Made by a program: the position numbers and the translations under genes
The notes under the pieces: generated by a model
The model's database searches: none
What the model saw: only the letters and a program-made list of their open reading frames with translations
What the model was told of the DNA's origin: nothing
From: Dugong dugon
Lineage: Eukaryota > Chordata > Mammalia > Sirenia > Dugongidae
DNA length: 64,000 bases
Direction of reading: 5' to 3'
Assembly: GCA_030035585.1 (NCBI GenBank)
Contig: CM057476.1
Location: forward strand, 25,280,501-25,344,500
Part shown: in pieces, positions 51,626 through 62,970 of the stretch
Position numbering within the stretch: position 1 is the stretch's first letter
Layout: each line of letters begins with the position of its first letter

Positions 51626-52282
51626 GCCCCTGTAAACACATCTACAGCCTTGGGCTTGAGACTGTGGCAGAAACTTCCCCTGCCCCTTCTCTTTGACCCT
51701 TCACCTCCACAGGACCGCAGCAGCAGAAACGCCTAAAGGATGCTTGTTAACCACAGATTTCTGGCCTTGCTCTAGACTACTGAATCAGAACCTTTGAAAT
51801 CTTACTTTACACATCCTTGTAACAGGTGCAGTTTCTTTCCCAGCTCAGGGCTACTGTAGATGAGCCCAATGCCAGCTTGAAGTGGGAAGATGCGGCAAAA
51901 TTGAGAACTGAAGCAGGCCCTTCAGTGTCGGGGCAAATAGAGCACACAGGTCCACATACGTCTCTGCAATGATTCCACCCCTGAGATGCTAACAGAGCAG
52001 TTAATGGAAGCTTCCTGGGCTGGCCTGAAGCTGAGTACGGGCATCTGGGACACCTCAGATTGGAGTGGAATGGATAAATGAATGAATGAATGTGTTTATG
52101 CATGAGGGGTCCCAAGAACCAAAAGGACCATGGGTTGGCAGATCACTGGGGATGGGTAGGAACACAAGACATGGGGACCACAACATTAGGGTGTAGATTG
52201 GGCCTGGGGAGGACCAGGCAGGGGTCCAGCAGAGGCTGGTCCACCTCACAGGCCAGGTCTCTCCATATTTACAGAGAAACAC

Positions 52283-52327
52283 CATCTTAACAAGATGTCC
52301 CATCTCAACAAGATGTCCCATCTCATA
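52283..52327. repeat. Short tandem repeat, 18-base unit
   Basis: catcttaacaagatgtcc (52283-52300) is repeated with one change at 52301-52318, and a third partial unit follows. Confidence 0.9.
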
Positions 52328-53014
52328 CCTCAGAATGGCCACCTCTTCCACCTAGGGTTGACAATTCTGGGGGCCGAGGGCCAGAGGCAGCCTGGGACCT
52401 TGGCCCAGCTTGGGTTAGGAGGGTGGCAGGTTGTCCAGCCCCACACAGAGTGCCGGACACTGGGGTAGTGTGCCATTGATCCATGGTGGGTGAGTGTGGA
52501 GAGAATTTCATTTTTATAGCCTCAGAGGAGGTAGTGTTCTCTGGAGGAAGATTCTGGACTGAGTAATGCCAACTACATCTTGGGGAGAGGTCGGTTTGGG
52601 CCTCAGTTTTTCCTTCTCTACGGTGGGTGGTACCATGATGGTCCCTTGGTGGTGAGGATATGGTGGCCCAAGGCCCCTTAAACTTGAACATCTGTGGCCC
52701 TATGCCCTCAAGCCTTGAGCCACAAACTTCTGACCAATCCTCAGCTAACTCAAACTCAGGATTACAAGTTTCCAAAAGCCTCATTCCACGATCACGTTGT
52801 GTTTTTAAGGCATTTACAGCAAGGACTACAGTCAGAGATGAGTCAGTGCTTAGGAGAGAAAGAGAAGCGAGGGGGTGGGGAAGTAAAGATGGCTCCTCCT
52901 CTCTGGGTCCAGTAGAGCCTTCAACTGGAGTTTGTTAAGGTCACTCTGGTAGGTGGGCTCCCCCTAGGGTGGGCCTCAGATTCCTGAGGTGGATGAGTGG
53001 GTGGGCCATAGCAC

Positions 53015-53240
53015 AGGGTCCAGAGCTGATGCCTCACCTCTTTGCACTTCAATTTTCTCATCTGTAAAGTGGGGAGATTGGTCACAGTAACGACCCCTTC
53101 GTAAGGATATTGTGAGGCTCAACTGAGGTCAGCAGGTGGAGGGTGTGGCACAATGCCTCGCTCACAGTAGCTACTGTGTGCTGGACACTGAGAATATGGA
53201 GGGGGTGAGGCAGGCATACAGTAAGTGCCCACTAAGTGTC
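53015..53240. repeat. MIR and L2-like ends
   Basis: 'caattttctcatctgtaaag' and 'gatattgtgaggctcaactg' mark a sense MIR. The following 'gctactgtgtgctggacact' is L2/MIR-like. Confidence 0.7.
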
Positions 53241-53246
53241 TAGACC

Positions 53247-53362
53247 TGAACTGTCCAATATGCTTGCCACTAGCTATATGCGGCTCTTGAGCATTTTAAT
53301 TGTTGGCTCAAATTTAGATGTCCTGTAAGTGTAAAATACATACTTGATTTCAAAGATAGTAT
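53247..53362 (+). mobile_element. hAT-like non-autonomous DNA transposon fragment
   Basis: 'actgtccaatatgcttgcca', 'ctagctatatgcggctcttg' and 'gtaagtgtaaaatacatact' match the family seen at 29112. Confidence 0.65.
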
Positions 53363-53365
53363 GAA

Positions 53366-53842
53366 AAACCGCTACCCGTCTGTCAGTTTGTTGTTCTGTG
53401 GTGGCTTGAATGTTACTATGATGCTGGAAGCTATGCCACCAGTATTTCAAATACCAACAGGGTTACCCATGGTTGACAGATTTCAGCAGGGCTTCCCAAG
53501 TAAGACAGACTGGGAAGAAAGGCCTGGTGATCTACTTCCAAAAATTAGCCAGCGAAAACCCTATGGATCACAACAAAACATTGTCTGAGACTTTGACTTG
53601 GTTACTTTGGACACGTCATCTGCAGGGACCAATTGCTGGAGAAGGACATGATGTTTGGTAAAGTGGAGGGCCAGTGAAGATGAGGGAAACCGTCAATGAG
53701 ATGGATTGACGTAATGGCCGTGATGATGGACTTGTGCATACCAACAATCATGAAGATGCACAGGACCAGGCGTTATTTCCTTCTGTCGTACTTGTGGGAT
53801 TACCATGAGTTAGAGCTGACTTGACAGCAACTAGCAACCACA
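53366..53842 (+). mobile_element. RTE (BovB-like) LINE 3' end
   Basis: It contains 'cttgaatgttactatgatgc', 'gacagactgggaagaaaggc', 'caatgagatggattgacgta', and the 3' end 'ggattaccatgagttagagc' and 'gacttgacagcaac'. The module order matches the antisense copy at 42885-43225. An internal piece is missing after 'atggatcacaacaaaacatt'. It is too degenerate to encode protein. Confidence 0.88.
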
Positions 53843-54099
53843 ATCCTAAAATAAACACCTTGAAAACATGGCAGTGTCATTATTGCCCGCCAAAGGTCCT
53901 CAGCCTGATGCCTGCTCTGTTTGTTGGAAAATGAGATTAACATGTTTGAGAGAGATGTTAAAGACCTAGTACCACTGAACTGAGACTTTCTCCTTCTAGT
54001 AATAGAAAGGCTTGCAAAGAGCTGAAAAGGAAGCGACTTAAATTGCCAGGAGGCTGGGAATCACTTAAGGCCCAATTTGGACACTTGTGTGCCACCCTG

Positions 54100-54890
54100 C
54101 CCTAGACTCTGAGAAATACTACTCTATCTCTCCGTTTTCCACATGAGGAAACTGAAGCTCAGAGAATCGAGTGTCTTGTTCACGGTCACACAGCACGTCA
54201 GCCACAAAGCAGGGGTTAGAACCAAATACACTGTCTGCCTCGCACTAACTGTCCCTTGTCCCAACATTCAGCTCCAAGGTAACTGGGGAGAAGGGCAGTT
54301 CCACACAGGTAGAAATTTGTTTTTTTTCACCTCAGTATCCCTAACAGCTGGAATAGGGCCTGGCATACAGTAGGTCCTCACTAGACATGGGCTGAATGAA
54401 AGGGGCTTTTGGTGGCTCCCTCTTTCTTGCTCAATGCTCTTCATCCACTGGGTGCTGTTGGGGTTAGTGAAAGGAGGCATGGAATTTGAGTCTGGGGGTA
54501 CAAGCTGATGGCTCAGACTCTGATCCTGTGCCTCAGTTTTCCCCTTTGCCAAATGAAGGTACTACTAATTAACAATAATATGAAACGCTTGTGCGGTGCC
54601 GGGGCCTATTCTAAGCATTTTGGAAAACTTGATGAATCACAAAACAGTTACAGGAGGCAGACTGTATTATCAATCCCATTTCACAGAGGAGGAAGCTGAG
54701 GCACAGAAAGGTGAGGCCGCTTGACAGAGGTCACTGGGCATCGGTGGCAGCTTCCCCTCCCAGGTCTGTGACGGTTCAACTGAATCATAGGCAGCCCTCG
54801 CTGGATGATACAAACGAGGCTGAGGAGGTGAAGCTGCTTGCCCGAGGCCACACAGCTGGCTAGTAGCAGAGCATGGCCCAACTTGGGTTT
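54100..54890. repeat. MIR fragments
   Basis: Antisense copies lie at about 54120-54220 ('catgaggaaactgaagctca'), 54560-54760 ('cagaggaggaagctgaggca') and 54810-54880. A sense L2/MIR end lies at 54340-54400 ('gcatacagtaggtcctcact'). A sense MIR piece at 55545-55640 follows a unique GC-rich stretch. Confidence 0.72.
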
Positions 54891-56009
54891 TTCAGGGTCT
54901 GAGGGACCTGGTTATTTTTGCTCTCCCTACCCTACTCTGTGCTGACATGCAGTGAGCGCTGGATAAATGCGCCGTTCGCCTCCCAGGACAGGCTGGGCCA
55001 GCTCCTCTCTAGTCCTCTGGATGCTGTGAGCTAAGGAATCTAGGAGGACAGGCTGGAGGAGGAGGAGACTCCTGCTGTTTGTGCCTCCCTGAGAAGGGGC
55101 TGAGGGCCTGAGCTGGGAATGGGGCTCCTGGCAGCCTCCCCTCCCCCGGGGAGGTGGGAACTCGACGCCCTCTGTCAGGTCGGTGGGGTGGGGGCCGGAT
55201 CCTGGGGCCGCCTGGATCAGCGTGAGCCCATGGTGTGGCCACTGCCTTTGTCCCCACGATTATGGCCCCTCCCAACGGGTCGGGGGAGACTGACCCCACA
55301 GGAATCCCACCCACAGAAGCACATTCTTCCTGGCCAGTGCCTCCGGAGCCCCTGCTGGCTACCCCAAGCAGCCCCCACCCCTCTGTGCCTTTGTCCCAGC
55401 CAACCAAGGAGGGACCCTCAGGAACTCTGAGCCCCTCAGTGGACAAAGGGCTCATTGAGGCGCCAAGGCTGGGCAGAGGGCTGGAGGGGGGAAAGGGGGA
55501 GGGTAGAGCAGCTGACAAGAGTTGACAAGGCTGGAGCCCCTGGGGATGAGGTCCAAATCCTGCTTCTGCCACCCAAGTCCTACACAACCCTGGTGTCTCT
55601 GGAAACCTCAGTTAACTCATCTGTGAGATGGGAATACTCAGGGCTCAGTCACAGGTGGCTGGTTATGACCCACAACTGTTATATTTATAATGTTTGAGGC
55701 TGAATATTATTGCTGTAGATACAGAGGCCACTATCTTGTACCCAACACTCTGGAGCCAGCAATGTCTCCAAATCCAGAATTGGTGAGAACTTAGAAAGGT
55801 AGGCAAGGTGGGATCTATACCATGTGCTCGGTAACCACCCCCCACCCCCAACAGGGGAGAAGGCACAATTAAATACAGGAAGCCAACAGAATGCTCACAT
55901 TAGGTGGGATAAAGAAAGACCCTTCAGGCAGGCTTTGCTGCCCAGTTAGTTTGGGATTTTACAGCAGTTTTGGATTTCAGGCTTGCAGATAAGAGAGTGG
56001 ATCCTTTCC

Positions 56010-56155
56010 TGCTATCATTCAATCACTCGTTCATTCAGCAGGTATTTATTGCGCATCTGCCACATGTCAGAATTCGCTTCAGATCCATGGGAACCAACAG
56101 GGAGCAAAGCAAAGTCCATGCCAGTGGAGCTTACACCAGGGTGTGGGGGGTGACG
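56010..56155 (-). mobile_element. L2 LINE 3' end, antisense
   Basis: 'tcattcagcaggtatttatt', 'gcgcatctgccacatgtcag' and 'gccagtggagcttacaccag' match reverse-complemented L2. An antisense MIR piece (56200-56288) follows. Confidence 0.78.
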
Positions 56156-56289
56156 TCTACACCTGCATCTACGTGTACCAGGGGTTCGTGGAATCGTCAA
56201 ACCTTATTTACAGATGAGGAGGTGATGTTTGGAGGGGGAGGATCTGCCCATGGTCAGAAGCTAAGGACTGATGTAGCTGGGATTTGAGC

Positions 56290-56458
56290 CAAAAGGTCGG
56301 TGTTTCGAATCAGCCGTTATGCGGGAGAAAGACATGGCAGTCTGCTTCTGTAAGGATTTACAGCGTCGAAAACTCTATGGGGGCAGTTCTACTCTGTCCT
56401 TACAGGACCACTAAGAGTCGGAATCGACTGGATGGCAATGGGTTTGTTTGTTTGTTTC
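56290..56458 (+). mobile_element. AfroSINE, 5'-truncated, (TTTG)n tail
   Basis: It starts within the head ('aaaggtcggtgtttcgaatc'), continues with 'atgcgggagaaagacatggc' and 'agagtcggaatcgactggat', and ends in TTTG repeats at 56443-56456. It is one of the closer matches to the family consensus as I know it. Confidence 0.92.
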
Positions 56459-56514
56459 AGTCTGCCCTCAATGCCCATGCTTTCTTAGAATCTCCTCCCA
56501 TTTTGCGTTAAGGA

Positions 56515-56720
56515 GGTGCAAACGGGTTAGTACATTCCTTAACACACTCCACTGGTAACCAAAAGGCTGGAGGCTGTCATCCACCCAGAGGCACCTTGAA
56601 AGAAAGGCTTGGTATCTGCTTCTGAAAACCAGCCACTGAAAGCCCTGTGGAGCACAGCTCCACTCTGACACATGTGGGGTCACCATGAGTTGGGGTTGAC
56701 TTGACAGCAACTGGTTTATT
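56515..56720 (+). mobile_element. AfroSINE (ggcacc-subfamily)
   Basis: 'taaccaaaaggctggaggct', 'cagaggcaccttgaaagaaa' and 'tgagttggggttgacttgac' are family words. 'tgcgttaagg' before and 'tgtgttaaagg' after may be the target duplication. Confidence 0.9.
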
Positions 56721-57208
56721 GTGTTAAAGGTGGAGGTGAACGGTCTCTGAGGTGGACGTTGTCGTTGTGAGCAGCTTGCAGATGGGGAAACAGCACTGGT
56801 GCCTGCAGTTGGATGAGGCAGGACCTGGGTCTACTGTGGTCCCCAGAGCCTGAGACTGGAGGAGTGCTGTGTGGGACATTGGAGGTGTCTGATGGGCCTG
56901 GGTTCGAATCCTACCAAACCTCCAGCTCAACCTGTGACCTTAGGCAAGCCAGGTTGCCTCTGAAATCTCTGTTTTCTCAGCTGTAAGTGGGCTTAATGAG
57001 CCCCCCTGGGAGGCTTCTGGAAGGACTGAATCTCTGAACAGACGGCTATGGACGGCACCCCTAGCTGCCCAACCCCTGAAAACTAGTGGCTTTTCTCTCT
57101 GGGGTTTGGAATAGGGCTTTTCCCCACTTCCAAGAAGCTGTACCATTTGGGGAGGGGCATGGTTAAAAGACCACAGAGGCCTCAGTTCAGACCCTCTGAC
57201 TTGACCTC

Positions 57209-57418
57209 AGGACCTTGGGCCTTAGTGCACAGTGGTTAAGTGCTCAGCTGCTAATGCGAAGGTCAGCAGTTCGAATCAACCAGCCGCTCTGAAGGTAAAA
57301 GATGTGACAGTCTGCTTCCGCAAAGATTACAGCATTGGAAACCCTGTGGGGCAGTTCTGCTCCATCCTATAGGGTCGCTATGAGTCAGAATCGACTCAAT
57401 GGCACACAACAACAACAA
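57209..57418 (+). mobile_element. AfroSINE, full length, (AAC)n tail and target duplication
   Basis: It carries 'acagtggttaagtgctcagc', 'gtctgcttccgcaaagatta' and 'gtcgctatgagtcagaatcg', and ends acacaacaacaacaa. It is flanked by tgacttgacctc (57197-57208) and tgacttgacatc (57419-57430). Confidence 0.93.
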
Positions 57419-57606
57419 TGACTTGACATCCAAACGTGGGTCTGGAATTCTGACTTCTGGGACAGGTGCTTAACCCCAAATCGAGAAGGTCTCCCAACTA
57501 CCAGCTGCCTAGTCCTGGTGACTGCTGACCCCTTGCAGTGGGAGAGGAGGTGGGTGACCAGCCCAGCTTCAGGTGGGGGCCGAAGCCCAAGGGCTTCTTG
57601 CCATTC

Positions 57607-58548
57607 CAGGGCTGGCTGGCCACAGAATTTACGGTGCCCAGTGCAAAATGAAAATACGGCACCCCTTGTTCAAAAAGCAGGAAAAAAAGGTACTAGAATA
57701 GAATTCTTTTTCCTTTCTTCCACGGTCTTTATCTTGACTTGTCATGTTTTTGTTTTTTTTTTTAAAGTCGCTAATTAATATCATTCTAAGCAATGACAAA
57801 TTAAAATTTTTAATGAACATGAATTTTACTGCTCATCTTTATATTATACAATGCCAGTTTTAAGTGCAAATATAAGAGCGTTTAACTCTTACGTGGGCTC
57901 ACTGAAATCACAATTTGTATTTGTAATCAGTACACATATGTATATTTCGGTCTTACTGGAACGGTGAAAACGCTGTTCAACGTGAACTCAACTCTTGTTT
58001 ATTGTACTTCTCAGCGCATGCACGATCCACGAACACTCTCTACCTTGCACTTACTGATGGGTGAGGAAAAGGAAACACGGGCTGCCCTATCTCCCCCTTT
58101 CTTTCTCTGTCATCGTTTTCAGTGTGAGTAGATACAAGTAAGAAAGGACGTGATAGGTTGTTCGTGTTTCCTAGAATGCGATTTCCTTCTTTCTGTATTC
58201 AAAGTAAGTTTGGATCGAAAGTGGGGCCTCCTGGGGCTTTCAGTGTACCCCCGCTTCCCTTAGTCTTAGATGTAACCTGCTTGGAACCACTGGAATTCCA
58301 TGCTCATGGAGCATCATGGAAACTATATGGGAATGAGGTGGCAGGGACCAGCCGTGTACACACACAAAGCATGTATCTTCTCTGCTTTAGTGCATGCTCC
58401 ATTGTCCTATTGGACTTCACCTACAAAAACATCTAAAGGTAAAACGATTAAGAATTTCAAGACCTCAACAGCAAAACATTAAACCAGCTGCAGGGCCCTT
58501 GTGAGTATGGGGCCCTGGGTGAGTAGCACATTCATGAAGCCAGCTCTG
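57607..58548. mobile_element. Degenerate 942 bp DNA transposon with terminal inverted repeats
   Basis: The left end, cagggctggct, and the reverse complement of the right end, cagagctggct, match at 10 of 11 bases, and the CAGRG start is hAT-like. The inside has mirrored 'ggccc/gggcc' words near both ends and a unique AT-rich centre. No 8-base target duplication is evident. No open frame of transposase size remains. The family is not named. Confidence 0.5.
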
Positions 58549-58769
58549 TTCTAAGAGCACTGTTTTCCTTACTGATGGGGAAACTGAGTCACAGAATGAG
58601 GCAGAACTAAAACAAGGTCACAGATGGCCAAACCAGGCCCTCCTGGGACCTCAGTTTCCCCATGGTTAGATTCGAGATAAGGTTTACCTCACAGGAATGT
58701 GATGTTGGCAAGGAGCGGAAGTGGGATTGAGTTTTCAGAGGCTGATCATTCCCCTGCCTCCTGTAGTTC

Positions 58770-59110
58770 AAACATTGCTTATTTATTCATTCAACAAATG
58801 CTAGTTGAGTACCTACTATGTGTCAGGCAAGACTGAGTTGTCCCTGGCCCTTGAAGAACTTCCAGTCTGGTGGGCCAGTAAACAAGCTGCTATTGAGTTG
58901 ACTCTGTCTCAAGGCGACCCTACATGTGTCAGAGTAGAAGTGTGCTCCATAGCGTTTTCAGTGGCTGATTTTTCTGGAAGTAGATCACCAAGCCTTTCTT
59001 CCAAGGCAACTCTGGGTGGACTTGAACCTCTAGCCTTTCGGTTAGCCCTCAACCTGTTAACTGTTTGCAGCACCCAGGGACTCCTAGTCTGGTAGGCCCT
59101 CCATTTCAAG
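58770..59110 (-). mobile_element. L2 3' end, antisense, split by an AfroSINE
   Basis: 'ttattcattcaacaaatgct' and 'gagtacctactatgtgtcag' up to 58876 are reverse-complemented L2. The SINE interrupts it at the 'agtctggtgggcc' word typical of L2 ('cattctagtggggg'). Confidence 0.75.
58877..59085 (-). mobile_element. AfroSINE (ggcacc-like subfamily), antisense, with target duplication
   Basis: The + strand runs from 'gctgctattgagttgactct' to 'ttgcagcacccagggactcc'. It is flanked by agtctggtgggcc (58864-58876) and agtctggtaggcc (59086-59098), 13 bases with one mismatch. Confidence 0.94.
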
Positions 59111-60039
59111 CCTAAACACACTTTCCAGAAACTTCCAGAGCCTGAGGCCAGAGGCCACGACTCTGAATGTCCCTGGCTTAGTGGCCAGCGGATGGGTCAT
59201 CAGCGACAGCATAGACTAAAGTGTCACTGGAGATGGACTGTAAATTTGCTGAGTTTCAACAAATTAGAGAAACAGAGAAAGGGCATTCCAGGAAGAGGCT
59301 TAGCAGTTAGAAAGGGTTTTGGGGAAACACTGTCAAAGCCTAGAACCTTGAAAAGGCAGAGGTGGAGGTTTGATCCAGAGCCTCCCAAGGAGATGCTCAG
59401 GAGTCCTGTGACTCCACTGTCACCCCTTATCCTGTCAGTTTTCTGGGCCAGGCCCCTAGCCAAGATTTCTCCTCGGAACTGGGCTCTTGGTGAGGAGCTG
59501 AAGAAGTTCTGGATGGCCATGCTCATGGCCTAGATGTGTCAGTCTGCCTTCGTTCCTCCCTCCTCTCTCCCTCCTTCTTCCCTACCTTCCTTCTTTCTCT
59601 GAAGGTGGAAGAAAACGAGACAAGTTTTTCTCTCTCTGACACCTGGGGCCTGGGAAGCCCTTTAGCTGAGACCCTGCATGAAAACGTCAGCTGCTTTCTT
59701 TATCCACCTGGCTGTGTGTCCAGCACTTCGCCAAGCCTGTGCATCTTTTCACCTAATCCTCACCTCAAACGCATCGGTTTACAGAGAGCTTAAAGAACTG
59801 ATGTAACTCGCCCAAGGTCATTGTGAATGGATGAGCTGGGATTAAGCTCGGGTCATTTGAAGCTCACCAAATGGGCCTTGAACTACCAGGCCACACTGCA
59901 CAGTCTGCATGCTCATATCTCCCTGCTTTTTCTGCCTTTATTACCTCTTTCCTTCCCACTGTGGACCTCGTAAACTCCTACTCATCCTCAGAACCCTCCT
60001 GAGATGTCCCTTTCCTGGTTTCTTTAAGCCCTCAAGCAA

Positions 60040-60470
60040 GGAACATTCTATTCCTCCCTCCTACAAATATTTGAGCCCCTCCAAGTTCCAAGCATTGTGC
60101 TGAGTCCCAGGGAAACACTGATGAATAAGCTAACTTGGTCCTGCCAATGAACAGGTAACATAAACTGATACATTGTTATTAATTGTGAAAACAGTTATGA
60201 AGGACTTAAATTGGGTGCTTTAATAAAGAATAAGGGGTGATTGCTACTCTGTATTGGGTGATCAGAGAAGGTCTTTTGAAGAGGTGACATTTGGAAGCAC
60301 CTTTCAGGCAGAGGAACTGGCAAGTGCAAAGGCCCTGAGGCAGGAAGTGCTTGTGTGTGAAGAACAGCAAACAGGCCAGGGTGACTAGAGCGGAGGGAAA
60401 CAGAAACGGGTAGGAGATGAGTTGGTGAAGTGGGTAGTCTCGCTCAGAATACTGCCCTAAGCCACTGAAG
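60040..60470 (-). mobile_element. L2 LINE 3' region, antisense
   Basis: 'gcattgtgctgagtcccagg', 'ggtcttttgaagaggtgaca', 'ggaactggcaagtgcaaagg' and 'ccctgaggcaggaagtgctt' follow the L2 antisense order. A further L2-like antisense stretch lies at 62215-62530. Confidence 0.75.
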
Positions 60471-60504
60471 TTTGGGGGTCTCTGCCTTCCTCTTAGGGCA
60501 TAGG

Positions 60505-60591
60505 GATCAGATCAAATGCTCATGGTGTCCCCAGGGCCAGTCCCAGCACCCAGGAATTGATCAGATCAAATGCTCGTGGTGTCCCCAGGGC
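60505..60591. repeat. Tandem duplication, 54-base period
   Basis: 33 bases beginning gatcagatcaaatgctc (60505-60537) recur at 60559-60591 with a single A/G difference, separated by 21 unique bases. Confidence 0.95.
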
Positions 60592-61137
60592 AGCTCTGCT
60601 CTCCCTCCTTTCTCCTACTGAGAAAGGAGGCTGGGCCCTCCCTACTTAGTGGCTCCTCTGGGACATCCTTCCTGAGGGGCAGGGTGGGTCAGCCGGGTGG
60701 GAGGAGATGTGAGGGGCACTGGAGCAGGATCGGGAGGCGGCTGGGCGGCACTCTTTCGGAAGCCAGGCACCATCTGCAGCTCGTTTTCTCATGTTATTTG
60801 CATTTTCTGTGAAATTTTTTTTTTTAAAGATTCCAGCCAAATGTGCTGTCATGCAGGCTGCAGCTTGAAAGGAGGGTCTGGGGAGCGGGTGGGCACTGGG
60901 TGTGGCCTCTCCCAGCTTCTGGCCTCCAAGGCTCCCTCACCACCTCTCCCTCCCTGGTCCCTGTCTGCCACAACCCAGGGCTGGGCTTCTGCAAGGGAAT
61001 GGATAGGAGGCATGAGTCAGGCCCAGCTCATGTTTGCAGAGGGCCTCCTGTGCCAGGCCCTGCATCCAGAAATCACCATGCTGTCTCCACAGAAGTCCTG
61101 TGCCAGGGGGAGGGGATTATCCATCCCAGTAGGGACG

Positions 61138-61344
61138 TTGTTGTTGTTAGTTGCTGTCAAGTCAATTCGGACTCGTGTCAACCCCATGTGTGCAGAGTAG
61201 GACAGCTCCATAGGATTTTTAAGGCCGTGAACTTAGGGAAGTAGATCACCAGGCCTGTCTTCTGAAGCGTCTCTGGGTGGGTTCAAACTGCCAACCTTTT
61301 GGCTAGCAGTTGAACGCTTAACGGTTTTCGTCATCCAGGGATAC
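61138..61344 (-). mobile_element. AfroSINE (ggcacc-like subfamily), antisense, (GTT)n tail
   Basis: The + strand runs from (ttg)n and 'gctgtcaagtcaattcggac' to 'ttttcgtcatccagggatac'. It is nearly full length. Confidence 0.93.
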
Positions 61345-61578
61345 TGAAGTGCAAAGCATGCTCACAGCTAGCAGAGTTTTGGGAGCTCCCAGTAAACTTG
61401 CAGGGTGGCTCCCGTTTCCGCATTATGGGGTTTGGGGGGAGGGCAAACCGCCAAGGCCTCACCTTCCAGATCAAACCAGGACTGTCAGATTTACAAGCTG
61501 TTGTCTCCTTGCTAAGGGCAGGAAAGGTTCAAAAAGGTCCTTTAGTACAACCAACCTGTTGTGTTAGTTGAGGAAACT

Positions 61579-61785
61579 GTTGTTGTTAGATGCCATTGAG
61601 TTGATTTTGACTCTTAGCAATCCCATTTGACAGAGTAGAACTGCCTCATAGGGTTTTCTAGGCTGTAGTCTTTACAGGAGGAGATAGCCAGGTCTTTCTG
61701 CTGTGGAGCTGCTGGGTGGGTTCAAACCACCAACCTTCAGGTTAGCAGCTGAGCGCTTAACCACTGTGCCACCAGGGCTCTTTTC
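61579..61785 (-). mobile_element. AfroSINE, full length, antisense, target duplication
   Basis: The + strand runs from (ttg)n and 'gatgccattgagttgatttt' to 'actgtgccaccagggctctt'. It is flanked by gaggaaact at 61570-61578 and 61786-61794; that word belongs to a MIR-like target. Confidence 0.94.
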
Positions 61786-62639
61786 GAGGAAACTAAGTTC
61801 TGAAAATGGCTAAGAGAGGATGGCATCGGGACTTGAACTAGGAATGTGTGCTTCAGAGAAGGATAAATGATGTAACTTCAGCCACAAGGAAGGCAAGCCC
61901 CCCCAGAGTGAGGGGCCGGCTTAGCTTGGGGAGGATGGTGGGGAAGCACCTTGTCTGGTAATTATAGTTGCCAGCATGTTCAGAGGGTAGGGTGCCATTC
62001 CTTCAGTGGGATGGGAGGTGAATAATTTTGAAATAGCCAGTGGGACAGGTCTTTCCTTCTAATTCCTTTATTGCATCTGGGAAAGTCTCCTGTTGGTGCT
62101 AACGTGTCTTTAACACCTCCCTCCAACTCTTGCTTATAATCTTCCTTTATAACAAAGAGGCCCCAGAGCTTTCTGCAAGCAATGGCGTCCACCTAGAATT
62201 TAGTGGCCGTTTTTCCAGGAAGGAGCCATTTCAGCCAAGCCCAGAAGGGTCAGTGAGAGTCTGACAGGCAACAAGGAAGGGCATTCTGAGGGCAGGGAAC
62301 AGCTGGGGCAAAGTCCTGGAGTCATAGGGAAGCATAATATATCTGGGAGAAAGGGGAACCGCTTTCTATGCCTGGGACTGTAGGGTGTGAGTGATAAAGT
62401 GGGAAGGGGCCTGAGGGGGAAGGATACCAGTGCCACATGAAAGGGTTTTAGTCTATGAGAGATGGAAGCCTCACTAAGGGGCTTGGAGCAGTAGCAGGGG
62501 TTTTGAAGGGAGTGCGACAAGAGGCAGGAAGGAAGATAAGATTCTTCCAGTGCTCTGGGCTAAAGATGATGGTGGCCTGGAGGAGGACAGTTGCTTTAAG
62601 ACGAAGCTATCTGTGCTGGCCTAACAACCAGGCTTTGCC

Positions 62640-62714
62640 TAACGGTGATGGTGATGTTGAAGGGGATGGTGGTGATGGTGGTAGTGATGGTGGTGATAAT
62701 GGTGATGATAATGA

Positions 62715-62759
<45 letters not shown>

Positions 62760-62775
62760 GTGATGGTGATAGTGA
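62640..62775. repeat. (GAT/GGT)n trinucleotide microsatellite
   Basis: 'ggtgatggtgatg'-type imperfect units pass into a pure (GAT)n run of about 14 units at about 62717-62758. Open frames across it are chance. Confidence 0.95.
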
Positions 62776-62814
62776 GAGCAGTGGTAACAGCATAAATAAT
62801 AGTATCAAATAACA

Positions 62815-62970
62815 TATACTTTTACATTTCTCATCTCATCATTATTATTAAGCCACAAGCCCATTTTTATCCCCATTTGTCAGCTGAGGAAATTGAGGCT
62901 TAGAGAGGCTAAATAGCTTGCCCATGGCTACCCAGCCAGAGAATGGCAGAGCAGGGATGGGGCTCCAGGC
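62815..62970 (-). repeat. MIR, antisense
   Basis: 'catttgtcagctgaggaaat', 'gaggcttagagaggctaaat' and 'cttgcccatggctacccagc' are antisense MIR words. Confidence 0.82.

Noticed and set aside
55009-55587. A 192-codon antisense open frame downstream of MN1
   Set aside because: It is GC-rich chance sequence with Pro/Gly-rich content, no start context and no recognisable domain. I cannot support it as a gene.
62640-62775. A possible CRISPR-like or satellite array
   Set aside because: It is a simple trinucleotide microsatellite without spacers.
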